64,000 nucleotides of DNA, from positions 434,001 through 498,000 of the forward strand of contig NZ_PPSL01000001.1 of the NCBI RefSeq assembly GCF_002954265.1, read 5' to 3'. The stretch's first letter is position 1; each line of letters begins with the position of its first letter. The notes beneath the pieces are model-generated. The model was given only the letters and a program-made list of their open reading frames with translations, made no database searches and had not been told where the DNA came from. Made by a program: the position numbers and the translations under genes. Positions 37,754 through 46,430 of the stretch are shown here, piece by piece. The stretch comes from Flavipsychrobacter stenotrophus. GTDB lineage: Bacteria; Bacteroidota; Bacteroidia; Chitinophagales; Chitinophagaceae.

Positions 37754-38737
37754 GTGTTCCGTTTATTAAGAAATAATAGTCCTTTTGCTGTCATTTTCCT
37801 GTTCATTTTTGCCCTGGTGGCTAAGATGAATGTGCTGCTACATCCTGCTGTGCCGGTAATGATACCGGGGCATTTCTTATATAACTATGTGCTCAGGGGT
37901 ATGCAGGTGGTGTTTGGCCGTGCGGCTTTTGCCTATACCATGCTCAGCATCATCCTCATTTTTATCCAGTCCATATACCTTAATAGTATTGCCGTAAGGC
38001 ACAAGCTGTTTCCGCGCAACAGTTACATGACCGCGTTTGTGTACCTGTTGCTCACTTCTATTTATCCGCGGTTCAGCTTTTTTAATGAGACCATCATATT
38101 CAACTGGCTGCTGCTGGGCGCTATAGATATCATGTTCAGCTTTACCCAAACCACGCAACCACGCAAGCTCATCTATAATGCCGCGTTGCTGTTTTCATTG
38201 GCGGCGCTGTTTCAGTTTACCGGGTTGGCTTTTGTTTTGTTGTTGCTTATAGGTATGGTCATGTTCAGGCCGGGCAATCTGGGCGAGTGGTCGGTGGCAC
38301 TGCTGGGGTATATAACACCTATCTATTTCTTAGTATCTATTCTGTTTTTGGTCAATAAACTGTATTTATTTACCCATTGGCCGCATATAGGTTTCTCTAT
38401 TTCTCCGTTAAAAAATTCGGTAGGGTCGTTGATCGCTACCATGATGGGGTTATTCATCTTGCTCGTAAGCGGGATATTTGCCATGCGCAAAAATGTGCCC
38501 ATGAGCAATATATATATAAGGAGAGATTGGATAGCATTGTCATTTTATCTTATTATATCTATGATGGTGGCCTTTCTTACCGATAAGGCTGTAGAAAGCG
38601 CCTGGCTGCTGGCATTGCCACCGCTCAGTATTATTTGTACTCATGCCATGGCGCTTGAAAAAAACAAACGGTTTAGTAACTTTATCTTTTATTTCTCTCT
38701 TATTTTCCTTGTTTTTTGCCTTTGGGCTAATAAATAA
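37754..38737 (+). CDS. Integral membrane protein, DUF6427-like
   Basis: 327 residues, starting with GTG at 37754 (FRLLRNNSPFAVIFLFIFALVAK follows, a strong first helix). About nine to ten membrane helices are predicted with few polar loops. The N-terminal RNNSPF pattern and overall layout resemble the Bacteroidota DUF6427 family. Function unknown. It ends 6 nt before purQ and probably shares its transcript. A TTACTTTG box occurs about 30 nt upstream. Confidence 0.7.
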   Translation: MFRLLRNNSPFAVIFLFIFALVAKMNVLLHPAVPVMIPGHFLYNYVLRGMQVVFGRAAFAYTMLSIILIFIQSIYLNSIAVRHKLFPRNSYMTAFVYLLLTSIYPRFSFFNETIIFNWLLLGAIDIMFSFTQTTQPRKLIYNAALLFSLAALFQFTGLAFVLLLLIGMVMFRPGNLGEWSVALLGYITPIYFLVSILFLVNKLYLFTHWPHIGFSISPLKNSVGSLIATMMGLFILLVSGIFAMRKNVPMSNIYIRRDWIALSFYLIISMMVAFLTDKAVESAWLLALPPLSIICTHAMALEKNKRFSNFIFYFSLIFLVFCLWANK

Positions 38738-38743
38738 CTATTA

Positions 38744-39436
38744 ATGAAATTTGGAATTATTGTTTTCCCGGGTTCTAATTGCGACAGAGACATGATGCAC
38801 GCCTTGCGCGATGATCTGAAACAGGAAGTGGTCATGCTTTGGCATAAAGACCGCGACCTCAGCATGTTCACCAAAGACGATTGTATCGTTTTGCCGGGCG
38901 GTTTCTCTTATGGCGACTACCTGCGTTGTGGTGCATTGGCTCGTTTCTCTCCTATGATGGAGCAGGTAATAGAGTTTGCCAACAATGGCGGTAAGGTGTT
39001 GGGTGTATGTAATGGCTTCCAGATTCTCTGTGAGGCTGGGTTGCTGCCGGGTGTATTGTTGCAGAACGATCATCAGAAATTTACCTGCAAGAACGTATAT
39101 ATAAAGGGCGAAAGCACAGAAAATCTGATAGGCGGACATGTAGGCAATAAGGCACTGAGAATACCTGTAGCGCATGGCGAAGGCAGGTATCATGCAGATG
39201 CTGAAACGCTGAAGAAACTACAGGATAACAAACAGATCGTGTTCCGCTACTGCGATGAGCATGGCGAAGTACATATCAATTCAAATCCTAATGGCGCTAT
39301 CAACAACATAGCCGGCATCTGCAATGAAGGCCGCAATGTGTTTGGTATGATGCCGCACCCCGAAAGAGCCACATCTGATGTGTTGAACAACATTGATGGC
39401 CGGGCTATACTGGAGGCACTGACGCATATGAACTAA
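38744..39436 (+). CDS. purQ: Phosphoribosylformylglycinamidine synthase, glutaminase subunit
   Basis: 230 residues. PurQ releases ammonia from glutamine for the PurL synthase in the fourth step of purine synthesis. Class I amidotransferase triad: nucleophile C89 in GVCNGFQIL, and the His/Glu pair in MMPHPERA near the C-terminus. PGGFSYGDYLRCGALAR and NDHQKFTCKN are PurQ-specific. It follows the membrane protein gene by 6 nt. The purL and purS genes are not in the window, so the purine genes are dispersed. Confidence 0.96.
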   Translation: MKFGIIVFPGSNCDRDMMHALRDDLKQEVVMLWHKDRDLSMFTKDDCIVLPGGFSYGDYLRCGALARFSPMMEQVIEFANNGGKVLGVCNGFQILCEAGLLPGVLLQNDHQKFTCKNVYIKGESTENLIGGHVGNKALRIPVAHGEGRYHADAETLKKLQDNKQIVFRYCDEHGEVHINSNPNGAINNIAGICNEGRNVFGMMPHPERATSDVLNNIDGRAILEALTHMN

Positions 39437-39459
39437 TGATTTAACAAAATTCTATACGT

Positions 39460-39912
39460 ATGAATGCAGGCAAATGTCTATTATTGTTAGTAGCATTAAT
39501 GACAGGTTATACCTCTGTTATGGCGCAAACCGAAAGGTATCCGGCCAAGTGGCGTTATAACCTGAAGCGTAATACTACAGGCGAAACGGATCTGATCTTT
39601 CACCTGGAACTGGAACGCGGCTGGCATGTAAGGATATTGGACAAAGGCGACACCATTTTCCGTTCACCTGAATTCAGCTTCACCCGCAACGAAGAGTTGA
39701 AACTGGTTGGCGATATGCAGCAGGAAGGTATAAGGGAGAAAGTGACCATAGATAGTGTGAAGTACGATGTGTATAGCTATAAGGTATTGTACAAGCAGCA
39801 AATAGAGGCTAAGCCTGACACTAAAATAAGCGGATGGTATACCTACCAGGTGTGTAATAGTGAAAAGTGTCTGGCCATAAAAAAGGAGAAGTTTGCCTTT
39901 ATAATGAAGTAA
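39460..39912 (+). CDS. Secreted DsbD-alpha-like domain protein, divergent copy
   Basis: 150 residues with a signal peptide ending SVMAQ. The mature part is one domain related to the N-terminal (alpha) domain of DsbD: ELERGWHVRIL corresponds to the LEKGWHIYAM segment of the next two genes, and YQVCNSEKCL keeps the Cys pair of YQICNDMMCL. Periplasmic. Alpha domains pass electrons from the membrane part of DsbD to periplasmic partners. It is the most diverged of three consecutive copies and starts 23 nt after purQ. Confidence 0.78.
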   Translation: MNAGKCLLLLVALMTGYTSVMAQTERYPAKWRYNLKRNTTGETDLIFHLELERGWHVRILDKGDTIFRSPEFSFTRNEELKLVGDMQQEGIREKVTIDSVKYDVYSYKVLYKQQIEAKPDTKISGWYTYQVCNSEKCLAIKKEKFAFIMK

Positions 39913-40011
39913 AAGATTGTGTTAAAAGGAGCAAAAGGTCGTTTTCCCGACAATAAGCTGCCTGTGGTTTGTGGAGGTTTGTGTAAGAAATAACGAATTA
40001 AACAATTGCTT

Positions 40012-40470
40012 ATGAAGTGGTTTAAAGTGATGCTCACGGTTTGTTTTTCTTTCCTTGCTGTGGCAGGCTACAGCCAGATGACCATGGATAAAAGTGCATG
40101 GACATTTGAGGCTAAAAAGAAATCGGGCAATCAATATGAGCTGATCACTCACCTGAAACTGGAAAAAGGATGGCATATATATGCCATGAAGCCCGGTGGG
40201 GATGGAACGCTGATAGCGCCATCTATTACTTACAATGCTAATCCGGCGGTAAAACTTACTGGTACAGTAAAAGAAAAAGGCAAGCTGATATCTCAGAACC
40301 TGGAGGGGATAAAAGGCAAGGTGAACATGTACAGCGGCACGGTAGATTATGTACAAACTGCTACTATCACCGGTCCTACCACTATTACCGGCAGTTATGA
40401 ATACCAGATATGTAATGATATGATGTGCCTGCCACCAACTACCAAACAGTTTAAGGTAGCGGTAAAGTAA
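40012..40470 (+). CDS. Secreted stand-alone DsbD-alpha domain protein
   Basis: 152 residues from ATG 40012 (MKWFKVMLTVC), not the upstream TTG. The signal peptide ends GYSQ. The mature domain closely matches the N-terminal domain of the DsbD encoded next: WTFEAKKKSGNQYEL, LEKGWHIYAMKPGGDG, YQICNDMMCLPP with its Cys pair. It probably arose by tandem duplication of that domain and may serve as an extra periplasmic thiol carrier loaded by DsbD. Same operon, 59 nt before dsbD. Confidence 0.85.
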   Translation: MKWFKVMLTVCFSFLAVAGYSQMTMDKSAWTFEAKKKSGNQYELITHLKLEKGWHIYAMKPGGDGTLIAPSITYNANPAVKLTGTVKEKGKLISQNLEGIKGKVNMYSGTVDYVQTATITGPTTITGSYEYQICNDMMCLPPTTKQFKVAVK

Positions 40471-40529
40471 CCTGGCAGCAAACCCCTATGAAAATTCACA
40501 CATACTAATTTCTAAATAAATATATTTCC

Positions 40530-42641
40530 ATGAGGTTTTTCAAAGTTTCACTGATCGTTTGTTTGTCGTTGCTGGCATATGCAGGTTTTGGTCAGATCAC
40601 CAAGGATAATAGCAAATGGAGTTTTGAAGCGAAGAAGAAATCAGGAAACAACTATGAACTGATCGTTCACTTACAACTGCCAAAAGACTGGCATATTTAT
40701 TCCTTAAAGCCGGGTGGAGATGGTATGGAGATCCCTCCTGAGATCGTTTTTAAAGGCAATGATAAAGTAAAACTCGTTGGTCCCCTCGTTGAAAAAGGTA
40801 AGTTGATCAGTGAGACAATGGATGGGATTGACGGCATAGTTAATTTCTTTAAGGGCAATGTAGACTATGTTCAAAAAGCAACCATTCAGTCAAATACTGT
40901 AGTAGCCGGTTTCTACAATTACCAGATATGTGATGATCATATGTGTCTGCCGCAGACACCCAATAAGAAGTTCGCCATTACCATTACAGATGCCGGTGGT
41001 GAAATAGCTGCCGCAGATACAGCAACTGCTGCGCCTCCCGCTGACACAACAGCAGCGACTGCCGGAGCTATGGCTGCATCTACCCCTGATATTACAAAGA
41101 AAGACAGCGATATAACAGTAGCACAAGAGAAGAAGGAACAGAAAGCAGAAGAACAGAAATCACTGCTGTGGCTATTTCTTGCTGCGTTCATAGGTGGATT
41201 GGCTGCTGTTATTACGCCATGTGTTTATTCTATGATACCTATTACGGTAAGTTTCTTCACCAAGAGGAGCAAGAGCCGTAAAGAGGGTATTCGCAATGCA
41301 TTATATTATGCTGCATCCATCATCATGATCTTTACAGTATTGGGTGTGTTGGTATCGCTGATATTCGGTGCCGGAGCGCTTAATTCATTGTCCACCAACT
41401 GGATCGCCAACATGTTCTTCTTTGTCGTGTTCGTAGTGTTTGGTATCTCCTTCCTTGGCGCATTTGAGATCACATTACCTTCTTCATGGACCAATGCTAC
41501 CGATTCTAAAGCAGGCGTAGGCAGCTTCAGTGGTATCTTCTTCATGGCATTGACACTGGTTATTGTGTCATTCTCTTGTACCGGTCCTATTGTTGGTCCG
41601 CTACTGGTAGCGGCAGGTAAGGGTGGTATAGCCGGACCTGCTGTGGGTATGTTTGGTTTCTCTGTGGGCCTTGCATTGCCATTTGCTTTGTTTGCCATCT
41701 TCCCGGGTATGCTCAATAAGATCGCCTCTTCAGGCGGCTGGTTGAACCAGGTAAAAGTGGTACTCGGTTTTATAGAGCTGATGCTGGCATTGAAATTCTT
41801 CTCCAACGCAGATCTTTCACAAGGTTGGAGATTGCTGGACAGGGAAGTATTTGTAGCCCTATGGATCGTATTGGCAGTGCTTATTGGCTTCTACCTGTTG
41901 GGTAAGATCAAAATGTCGCACGATGATAAGCCTGTTGAAAATGTTTACGGACAGGAGTTTGTCTCTATTCCTAAGTTGTTTATGGCTATTGGCGCGTTCG
42001 CCTTTGCTGTCTATCTGTTCCCGGGTATGTGGGGTGCGCCACTCAATGGGGTAAGTGCATTCGTACCTCCAATGGGTACTTTCGATGCATTCGGTGGTAG
42101 TTCCGCTCCTGCTGTTGCGCATGAAGACAATGGTGTACGACCAATAAAGTACGTAAGTGATATGAAGCGCTTTGAACCACAGGTAGTAACAACCCTTGGA
42201 CTGGAAACATACTTCGATTATGACGAGGCATTGGCCGCAGCAAAGAAGCTGAAGAAGCCTATCATGCTCGACTTTACCGGCATCAACTGCGTTAACTGCC
42301 GCAAGATGGAGTCGCAAGTTTGGTCTAAGCCGGAAGTGGCTAAGAGGTTGAAGGAAGACTTCATTGTGGTGTCTCTGTATTGCGATTTCAATAAATTGAA
42401 ACTACCTAAAGATCAGCAATACTTCTCAAAAGAGCAGAATGTGCAGATAGAAAGTGTGGGTCAGAAGAATACCGATCTGCAGGTGGTGAAGTTTGGCGCT
42501 AACTCTCAGCCGTTTTACTTCTATGTAGATGAAAATGGCAATAAACTGATCGAAGGTGGTTACAGCTATGACCCCGATGTAGACAAGTTTGTAAAGCATC
42601 TGGATAAGGTAAAAGAGAATTATAAGAAAAGCCACCAGTAG
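40530..42641 (+). CDS. dsbD: Thiol:disulfide interchange protein DsbD
   Basis: 703 residues, all three DsbD parts. Signal peptide (ending GFGQ), then the alpha domain (residues 23-155) with Cys pair in YQICDDHMCLP; an Ala/Thr linker; a beta membrane domain (about 210-500) with redox cysteines C231 in ITPCVYSMIP and C350 in SFSCTGPIVGP; and a periplasmic thioredoxin-like gamma domain with C587-V-N-C590 in GINCVNCRKME. It moves electrons from cytoplasmic thioredoxin across the inner membrane to periplasmic proteins, including those of cytochrome c maturation. Two stand-alone alpha-like genes precede it. Confidence 0.95.
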   Translation: MRFFKVSLIVCLSLLAYAGFGQITKDNSKWSFEAKKKSGNNYELIVHLQLPKDWHIYSLKPGGDGMEIPPEIVFKGNDKVKLVGPLVEKGKLISETMDGIDGIVNFFKGNVDYVQKATIQSNTVVAGFYNYQICDDHMCLPQTPNKKFAITITDAGGEIAAADTATAAPPADTTAATAGAMAASTPDITKKDSDITVAQEKKEQKAEEQKSLLWLFLAAFIGGLAAVITPCVYSMIPITVSFFTKRSKSRKEGIRNALYYAASIIMIFTVLGVLVSLIFGAGALNSLSTNWIANMFFFVVFVVFGISFLGAFEITLPSSWTNATDSKAGVGSFSGIFFMALTLVIVSFSCTGPIVGPLLVAAGKGGIAGPAVGMFGFSVGLALPFALFAIFPGMLNKIASSGGWLNQVKVVLGFIELMLALKFFSNADLSQGWRLLDREVFVALWIVLAVLIGFYLLGKIKMSHDDKPVENVYGQEFVSIPKLFMAIGAFAFAVYLFPGMWGAPLNGVSAFVPPMGTFDAFGGSSAPAVAHEDNGVRPIKYVSDMKRFEPQVVTTLGLETYFDYDEALAAAKKLKKPIMLDFTGINCVNCRKMESQVWSKPEVAKRLKEDFIVVSLYCDFNKLKLPKDQQYFSKEQNVQIESVGQKNTDLQVVKFGANSQPFYFYVDENGNKLIEGGYSYDPDVDKFVKHLDKVKENYKKSHQ

Positions 42642-42691
42642 CAGAGCGGTGAAAGGGGGCGGAGAGCGGAGTGAAGACGCAGGTGTTCGTA

Positions 42692-42815
42692 GAGACGCAA
42701 TGTCATCCTGAGTTTACAGAAGGGTTGCGTCTCCACATAACACCTATATAACACCTACAAAAGCACTGGACGAAGCGTCTCGCTTCGTCCTAACATATGC
42801 AAGCGTCCCGCTTGC
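42692..42815. repeat. Cluster of REP-like palindromes
   Basis: Three dyads in 124 nt: GAGACGCAA (42692-42700) with TTGCGTCTC (42725-42733); GGACGAAGCG-tct-CGCTTCGTCC (42768-42790), perfect 10 bp; and GCAAGCG-tcc-CGCTTGC (42799-42815), perfect 7 bp. There is no coding frame. The second hairpin may also terminate the dsbD operon, but it lacks a T-tract. They resemble repetitive extragenic palindromes. Confidence 0.65.
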
Positions 42816-42848
42816 GAAATACCATTTTAGGATAAAAACCTAACGCGT

Positions 42849-44405
42849 ATGATCAAAGATATTTCCATTTCACTGCTGCCATCAGCAGCGGCCGATGATG
42901 AATCAGTAAGGCAGGCCATAGCTTCCGAGTGTGCGGTGAATCCTTCCCGAATAACAGGCTATTCCATAAAGAAAAGATCAATAGATGCCCGGCCAAGACA
43001 GCCGCTGATACTACTCTCATTGCAGGTGTTCATTGATGGGGCAGTTGCGGAAGAATTACCTTTTGACCCCAAGCTACAAAACGTAACCAATGCACTCCAT
43101 GTGGTGATAGTTGGTGCCGGGCCCGCAGGGTTATTTGCTGCGCTGAAACTGATAGAACAAGGCTACAAACCTATTGTTCTGGAGCGCGGTAAAGATGTCC
43201 GTAGCCGCCGTCGTGACCTGGCTGCACTGAACAAGGAAGGCGTTGTAAACCCTGAAAGCAACTATTGCTTTGGCGAGGGTGGGGCAGGTACCTACAGCGA
43301 TGGTAAGCTCTATACGCGATCTACCAAACGCGGAGATGTAGGCCGTATACTGCAACTGTTCAAACACTTTGGCGCCGAGCAGAATATCCTTTTTGATGCC
43401 CATCCGCATATTGGTACCAATAAACTACCACAGATAATAACCGCTATGCGCGAAGCTATAGTGGAGTGTGGTGGCGAGGTGCTATTCAATAAAAAATTAA
43501 CCGACATTCTGCTGGACGGTGACGCTATAAAAGGTGTAAAAACGGGCGATGGTGATACCATAGTTTGCGATAAGGTTATACTGGCAACAGGTCATTCGGC
43601 AAGGGATATTTTCACGCTACTGCATGAAAAGCAGATCATTGTAGAGTGCAAGCCATTTGCACTGGGTGTGCGCATAGAGCACCCACAGGCATTGATAGAT
43701 AGCGCACAATACCATTGCACCACACGCGATATGTACCTGCCACCTGCCAGTTATTCGTTGGTGGCACAGGAGTATGGACGTGGGGTATTTTCCTTCTGCA
43801 TGTGCCCTGGTGGTATCATAGCCCCTGCAGCAACAGCCCCCGGTGAGTTGGTGGTGAATGGTTGGTCGCCATCTAAACGCAATAACCCTTACGCCAACTC
43901 GGGTACCGTGGTTGCGGTTGACAAGCGCGACTTTGCCAAGTATAAATTCACCGGTCCATTGGCGGCAATGCATTACCAGCAAATGGTGGAGCAGGCATCT
44001 TTTGATGCCGGTGGAGGCAAGCTGGTTGCACCTGCCCAGCGCTTGTCCGACTTTGTGAATGATAAGGTGTCCAGCACCTTGCCAGACTGTTCTTACCTGC
44101 CCGGATTGAATAGCGTATCGCTGAAAGAAGTGCTACCCAAAGAAGTATCAGCGGCCCTGCAAAAGGCTATGGTAGATTTTGGTAAAAAGATGAAGGGCTA
44201 TTACACCAATGAAGCTGTAATGGTAGCTACCGAATCCCGTACCAGCTCGCCGGTACGTATACCCCGCGATAAAGACACCTTGCAGCATATACAGATAAAG
44301 GGCTTGTATCCGTGCGCCGAAGGGGCTGGTTATGCAGGTGGTATTATATCGGCGGCGATTGATGGGGAAAGATGTGCGATGGCGGCGATCAATTCGACAA
44401 TTTGA
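42849..44405 (+). CDS. FAD-dependent dehydrogenase (COG2509 type)
   Basis: 518 residues, cytoplasmic flavoprotein. The N-terminal about 80 residues form a small alpha/beta domain; then the FAD-binding VVIVGAGPAGLFAALKLIEQG and the acidic residue of PIVLERGKDV. NYCFGEGGAGTYSDGKLYTR and the C-terminal LYPCAEGAGYAGGIISAAIDG are the marks of this uncharacterised FAD dehydrogenase family. No signal peptide. The physiological substrate is unknown. Preceded by REP-like palindromes and followed by the DUF2019 pseudogene on the other strand. Confidence 0.88.
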   Translation: MIKDISISLLPSAAADDESVRQAIASECAVNPSRITGYSIKKRSIDARPRQPLILLSLQVFIDGAVAEELPFDPKLQNVTNALHVVIVGAGPAGLFAALKLIEQGYKPIVLERGKDVRSRRRDLAALNKEGVVNPESNYCFGEGGAGTYSDGKLYTRSTKRGDVGRILQLFKHFGAEQNILFDAHPHIGTNKLPQIITAMREAIVECGGEVLFNKKLTDILLDGDAIKGVKTGDGDTIVCDKVILATGHSARDIFTLLHEKQIIVECKPFALGVRIEHPQALIDSAQYHCTTRDMYLPPASYSLVAQEYGRGVFSFCMCPGGIIAPAATAPGELVVNGWSPSKRNNPYANSGTVVAVDKRDFAKYKFTGPLAAMHYQQMVEQASFDAGGGKLVAPAQRLSDFVNDKVSSTLPDCSYLPGLNSVSLKEVLPKEVSAALQKAMVDFGKKMKGYYTNEAVMVATESRTSSPVRIPRDKDTLQHIQIKGLYPCAEGAGYAGGIISAAIDGERCAMAAINSTI

Positions 44406-44434
44406 CAAATGGGGCAATTCTGCAATTGGACAAG

Positions 44435-44782
44435 CTAAAATTGAAGGGTTCCCTTTCTCCATTCTTCTAATGTGATTTTTGCTGTAAAAGCGTTTGCGCC
44501 TTGATTTGCAGCTACCAGTTCCAGCGTTTCTATACTCTCTCGCTCGTATACTTACAATAGGTAAGAAGCGGCCCAAATTCGAACACCTATTGAGTCGTGG
44601 CGTAGAAAAGGGAGCAATAAGGGGATGCCATTATTTTCCTTTAAGAATGTTACTGCGAGAATGATCTTGTTATAACAAATATTCCCCAGTTTATAATTCC
44701 CCTGTTCAGTCGCTTCTCCATGTCCATTTGCGGCATCTTCAAATGTCGCTAACGCCTCTTCCTTATCTATTATATTTTTCAT
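44435..44782 (-). pseudogene. DUF2019-like gene interrupted by TAA
   Basis: The frame starts at 44782 (MKNIIDKEEALATFEDAANGH), reads 76 residues to WAASYLL, then meets TAA (44552-44554). The same frame goes on for 38 codons (VYERESIETLELVAAN ... AFTAKITLEEWRKG) to a TAG at 44435-44437. The full reading is about 115 residues, the usual DUF2019 length, and the part after the stop carries the expected C-terminal motif. So a single base change has cut the gene. Function of DUF2019 is unknown; such genes often sit beside polymorphic-toxin immunity genes. Confidence 0.78.
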
Positions 44783-44875
44783 TGCTTTACTGCTAATTTT
44801 TTGATACCACTTATGCTATCGAATTTACTCTTTTTAAAGAATTACATGACATTTTATCGCCCTCTCATTTTATTT

Positions 44876-44905
44876 TTTGTCATTCCTATTTATTCCCTAC
44901 TTTTG
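44876..44905 (+). promoter_or_regulatory. Promoter of the cobalamin operon
   Basis: -33 TTTG (44876-44879), 18-nt spacer, perfect -7 box TACTTTTG (44898-44905). The expected transcription start is a few nucleotides before the riboswitch. Confidence 0.75.
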
Positions 44906-44913
44906 CGTCACAA

Positions 44914-45075
44914 CGGTTTTCACCTTAGGGTGGAATTAAAAGGGAACCAGGTGTAATTCCAGGACATTTCCCGATGCTGTAAGCTTCATTTTTAGCCTTT
45001 TGCTACCTAGAATGCCACTGTTGCGCTAAGCAATGGGAAGGCCGCAAAAAGGTGAAGTAAGTCAGAAGACCTGCC
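44914..45075 (+). promoter_or_regulatory. Cobalamin riboswitch
   Basis: Leader RNA that binds vitamin B12 and represses the operon. Diagnostic pieces occur in the right order: a P1 arm TTTTCACCT, the segment around GGGAACCAGGTGTAATTCC, GGACATTTCCCG-TGCTGTAA, the B12 box GCCACTG (45014-45020), TGGGAAGGCCGC, and the closing GGTGAAGTAAGTCAGAAGACC. It lies just after a promoter and 135 nt before the DUF4465 gene. The expression platform was not resolved; transcriptional or translational control is open. Confidence 0.93.
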
Positions 45076-45210
45076 ATTGTATATCATAATTATCGCTGCT
45101 TTCGGGTAAAAGGCACAGATAAACAGGAATACATGTGCATAGCAGTGTATTCTCATATCTGTATATTTCCTGTTGTAGCATTTGAGATTGTATTTAAAAC
45201 CAATTGATAT

Positions 45211-46215
45211 ATGCGCAAATTTACTTTGCTTGTTACTGCTCTTGCTTTCGCCATTGTTGCGAATGCACAGACCGCTTCTAGTTTCGAAGCACTTACTCTT
45301 GTTGGCACCGACACTGCCTACATCAACTATTCCAACCCGGGCAATGATGTTGGTTTCACTAACGGTCTTGTTTACTATCCATGCGTATACGATACAGGCT
45401 TTGGTGCCCAGTACTGGAGCTATGGTTTCGCATATTCTAATATGACCGATACTGTTACCAGTGGTTACATGAACCAGTATTCCGCTAAAACCGGTATTGG
45501 ATATGGCGGTTCGGCTAAGTATGCGGTGGCGTATGGCATAGTTAATTCTTTAAAGTTGCAGGGCGCTGCCGCGGGCCAGTCTGTAAACGGATTTTATATC
45601 ACCAACAGCACCTATGCTTATAACAGCATGAGGGATGGCGATGGTTTTGCCAAGCAGTTTGGAGACACTACTGGTACAGGCTTGACCACAGGACAGGGTA
45701 CTGCTCCTGATTGGTGCAAAGTGCTGATACATGGTTATAAAGCAGGCGTAGTGAATTTGGACACTGTGGAGTTTTACCTCGCGGATTTCCGCGGTGCAAC
45801 CGGTACAGATCATATAGTGAATACCTGGCAGTGGGTGAATTTGTTGCCATTGGGTCATGTGGATAGCGTTACGTTTACTATGAGTTCATCAGACAATAAT
45901 GCATTTGGTATGAAGACACCTGCTTATTTCTGCATCGATAATTTCACTACTAATGAAACCGGTGTTGGTGTTGCTTCTGTTCAGCCAGTTGCAGCAAGGA
46001 TATATCCTAATCCTGCAACTACAGTGTTGAATATTGACCTGATGGATGATAATAGCCAGATAGTTTCTATAATAGACATGAAGGGTAGTGTTGTGTTTAG
46101 TGAAAATATCACATCAAAGCATATTGAAATAAATACTTCATCTTTGCCATCGGGTGCATATATCCTGAAGTTATCGGGTACGAGCAATGCAACAATGCGT
46201 TTTATCAAGGAGTAA
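45211..46215 (+). CDS. DUF4465-like T9SS protein, riboswitch-controlled
   Basis: 334 residues. Signal peptide ending IVANAQ; residues about 25-240 form one beta-rich domain with the DUF4465 pattern (WSYGFAYSNMTD, GGSAKYAVAYG, GFYITNSTYAYNSM, ADFRG, WQWVNL). The C-terminal tail ARIYPNPATTVLNIDL...YILKLSG is a T9SS type A sorting signal, so the protein goes through the outer membrane. It sits directly behind a cobalamin riboswitch and before a BtuG-like propeller. DUF4465 proteins recur in Bacteroidota B12 loci, so surface B12 capture is a strong inference. Confidence 0.87.
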   Translation: MRKFTLLVTALAFAIVANAQTASSFEALTLVGTDTAYINYSNPGNDVGFTNGLVYYPCVYDTGFGAQYWSYGFAYSNMTDTVTSGYMNQYSAKTGIGYGGSAKYAVAYGIVNSLKLQGAAAGQSVNGFYITNSTYAYNSMRDGDGFAKQFGDTTGTGLTTGQGTAPDWCKVLIHGYKAGVVNLDTVEFYLADFRGATGTDHIVNTWQWVNLLPLGHVDSVTFTMSSSDNNAFGMKTPAYFCIDNFTTNETGVGVASVQPVAARIYPNPATTVLNIDLMDDNSQIVSIIDMKGSVVFSENITSKHIEINTSSLPSGAYILKLSGTSNATMRFIKE

Positions 46216-46236
46216 GCATTAAGGTTCCAGGTCATA

Positions 46237-46386
46237 GTTGCCACGGCCTTCAGGCCGTGGGTAAAGACTATATTCGAGTGGCTTTAGCCCAAACAGGAAA
46301 GTGGGGCTGTTGTATTAGCGGCGCGGAGATTTGGCTAAAGCCGATCATTTTATTGCATTACACCACGACCTAAAGGTCGTGGCAAC
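46237..46386. repeat. 150-bp REP/MITE-like element with terminal inverted repeats
   Basis: The ends are near-perfect inverted repeats (GTTGCCACGGCCTT and its match AAAGGTCGTGGCAAC). Each end is itself a perfect 9-bp palindrome: CCACGGCCT-tc-AGGCCGTGG (46241-46260) and CCACGACCT-aa-AGGTCGTGG (46363-46382). Inside, GGCTTTAGCC (46280-46289) pairs with GGCTAAAGCC (46333-46342). No open frame. It lies between the two T9SS genes of the cobalamin operon. The form matches REP doublets mobilised by RAYT transposases, none of which is present here. Confidence 0.75.
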
Positions 46387-46430
46387 TAAAAAGAGCATAG
46401 TTTTCAAGACTGATTAGTTTGCATAAGTTA

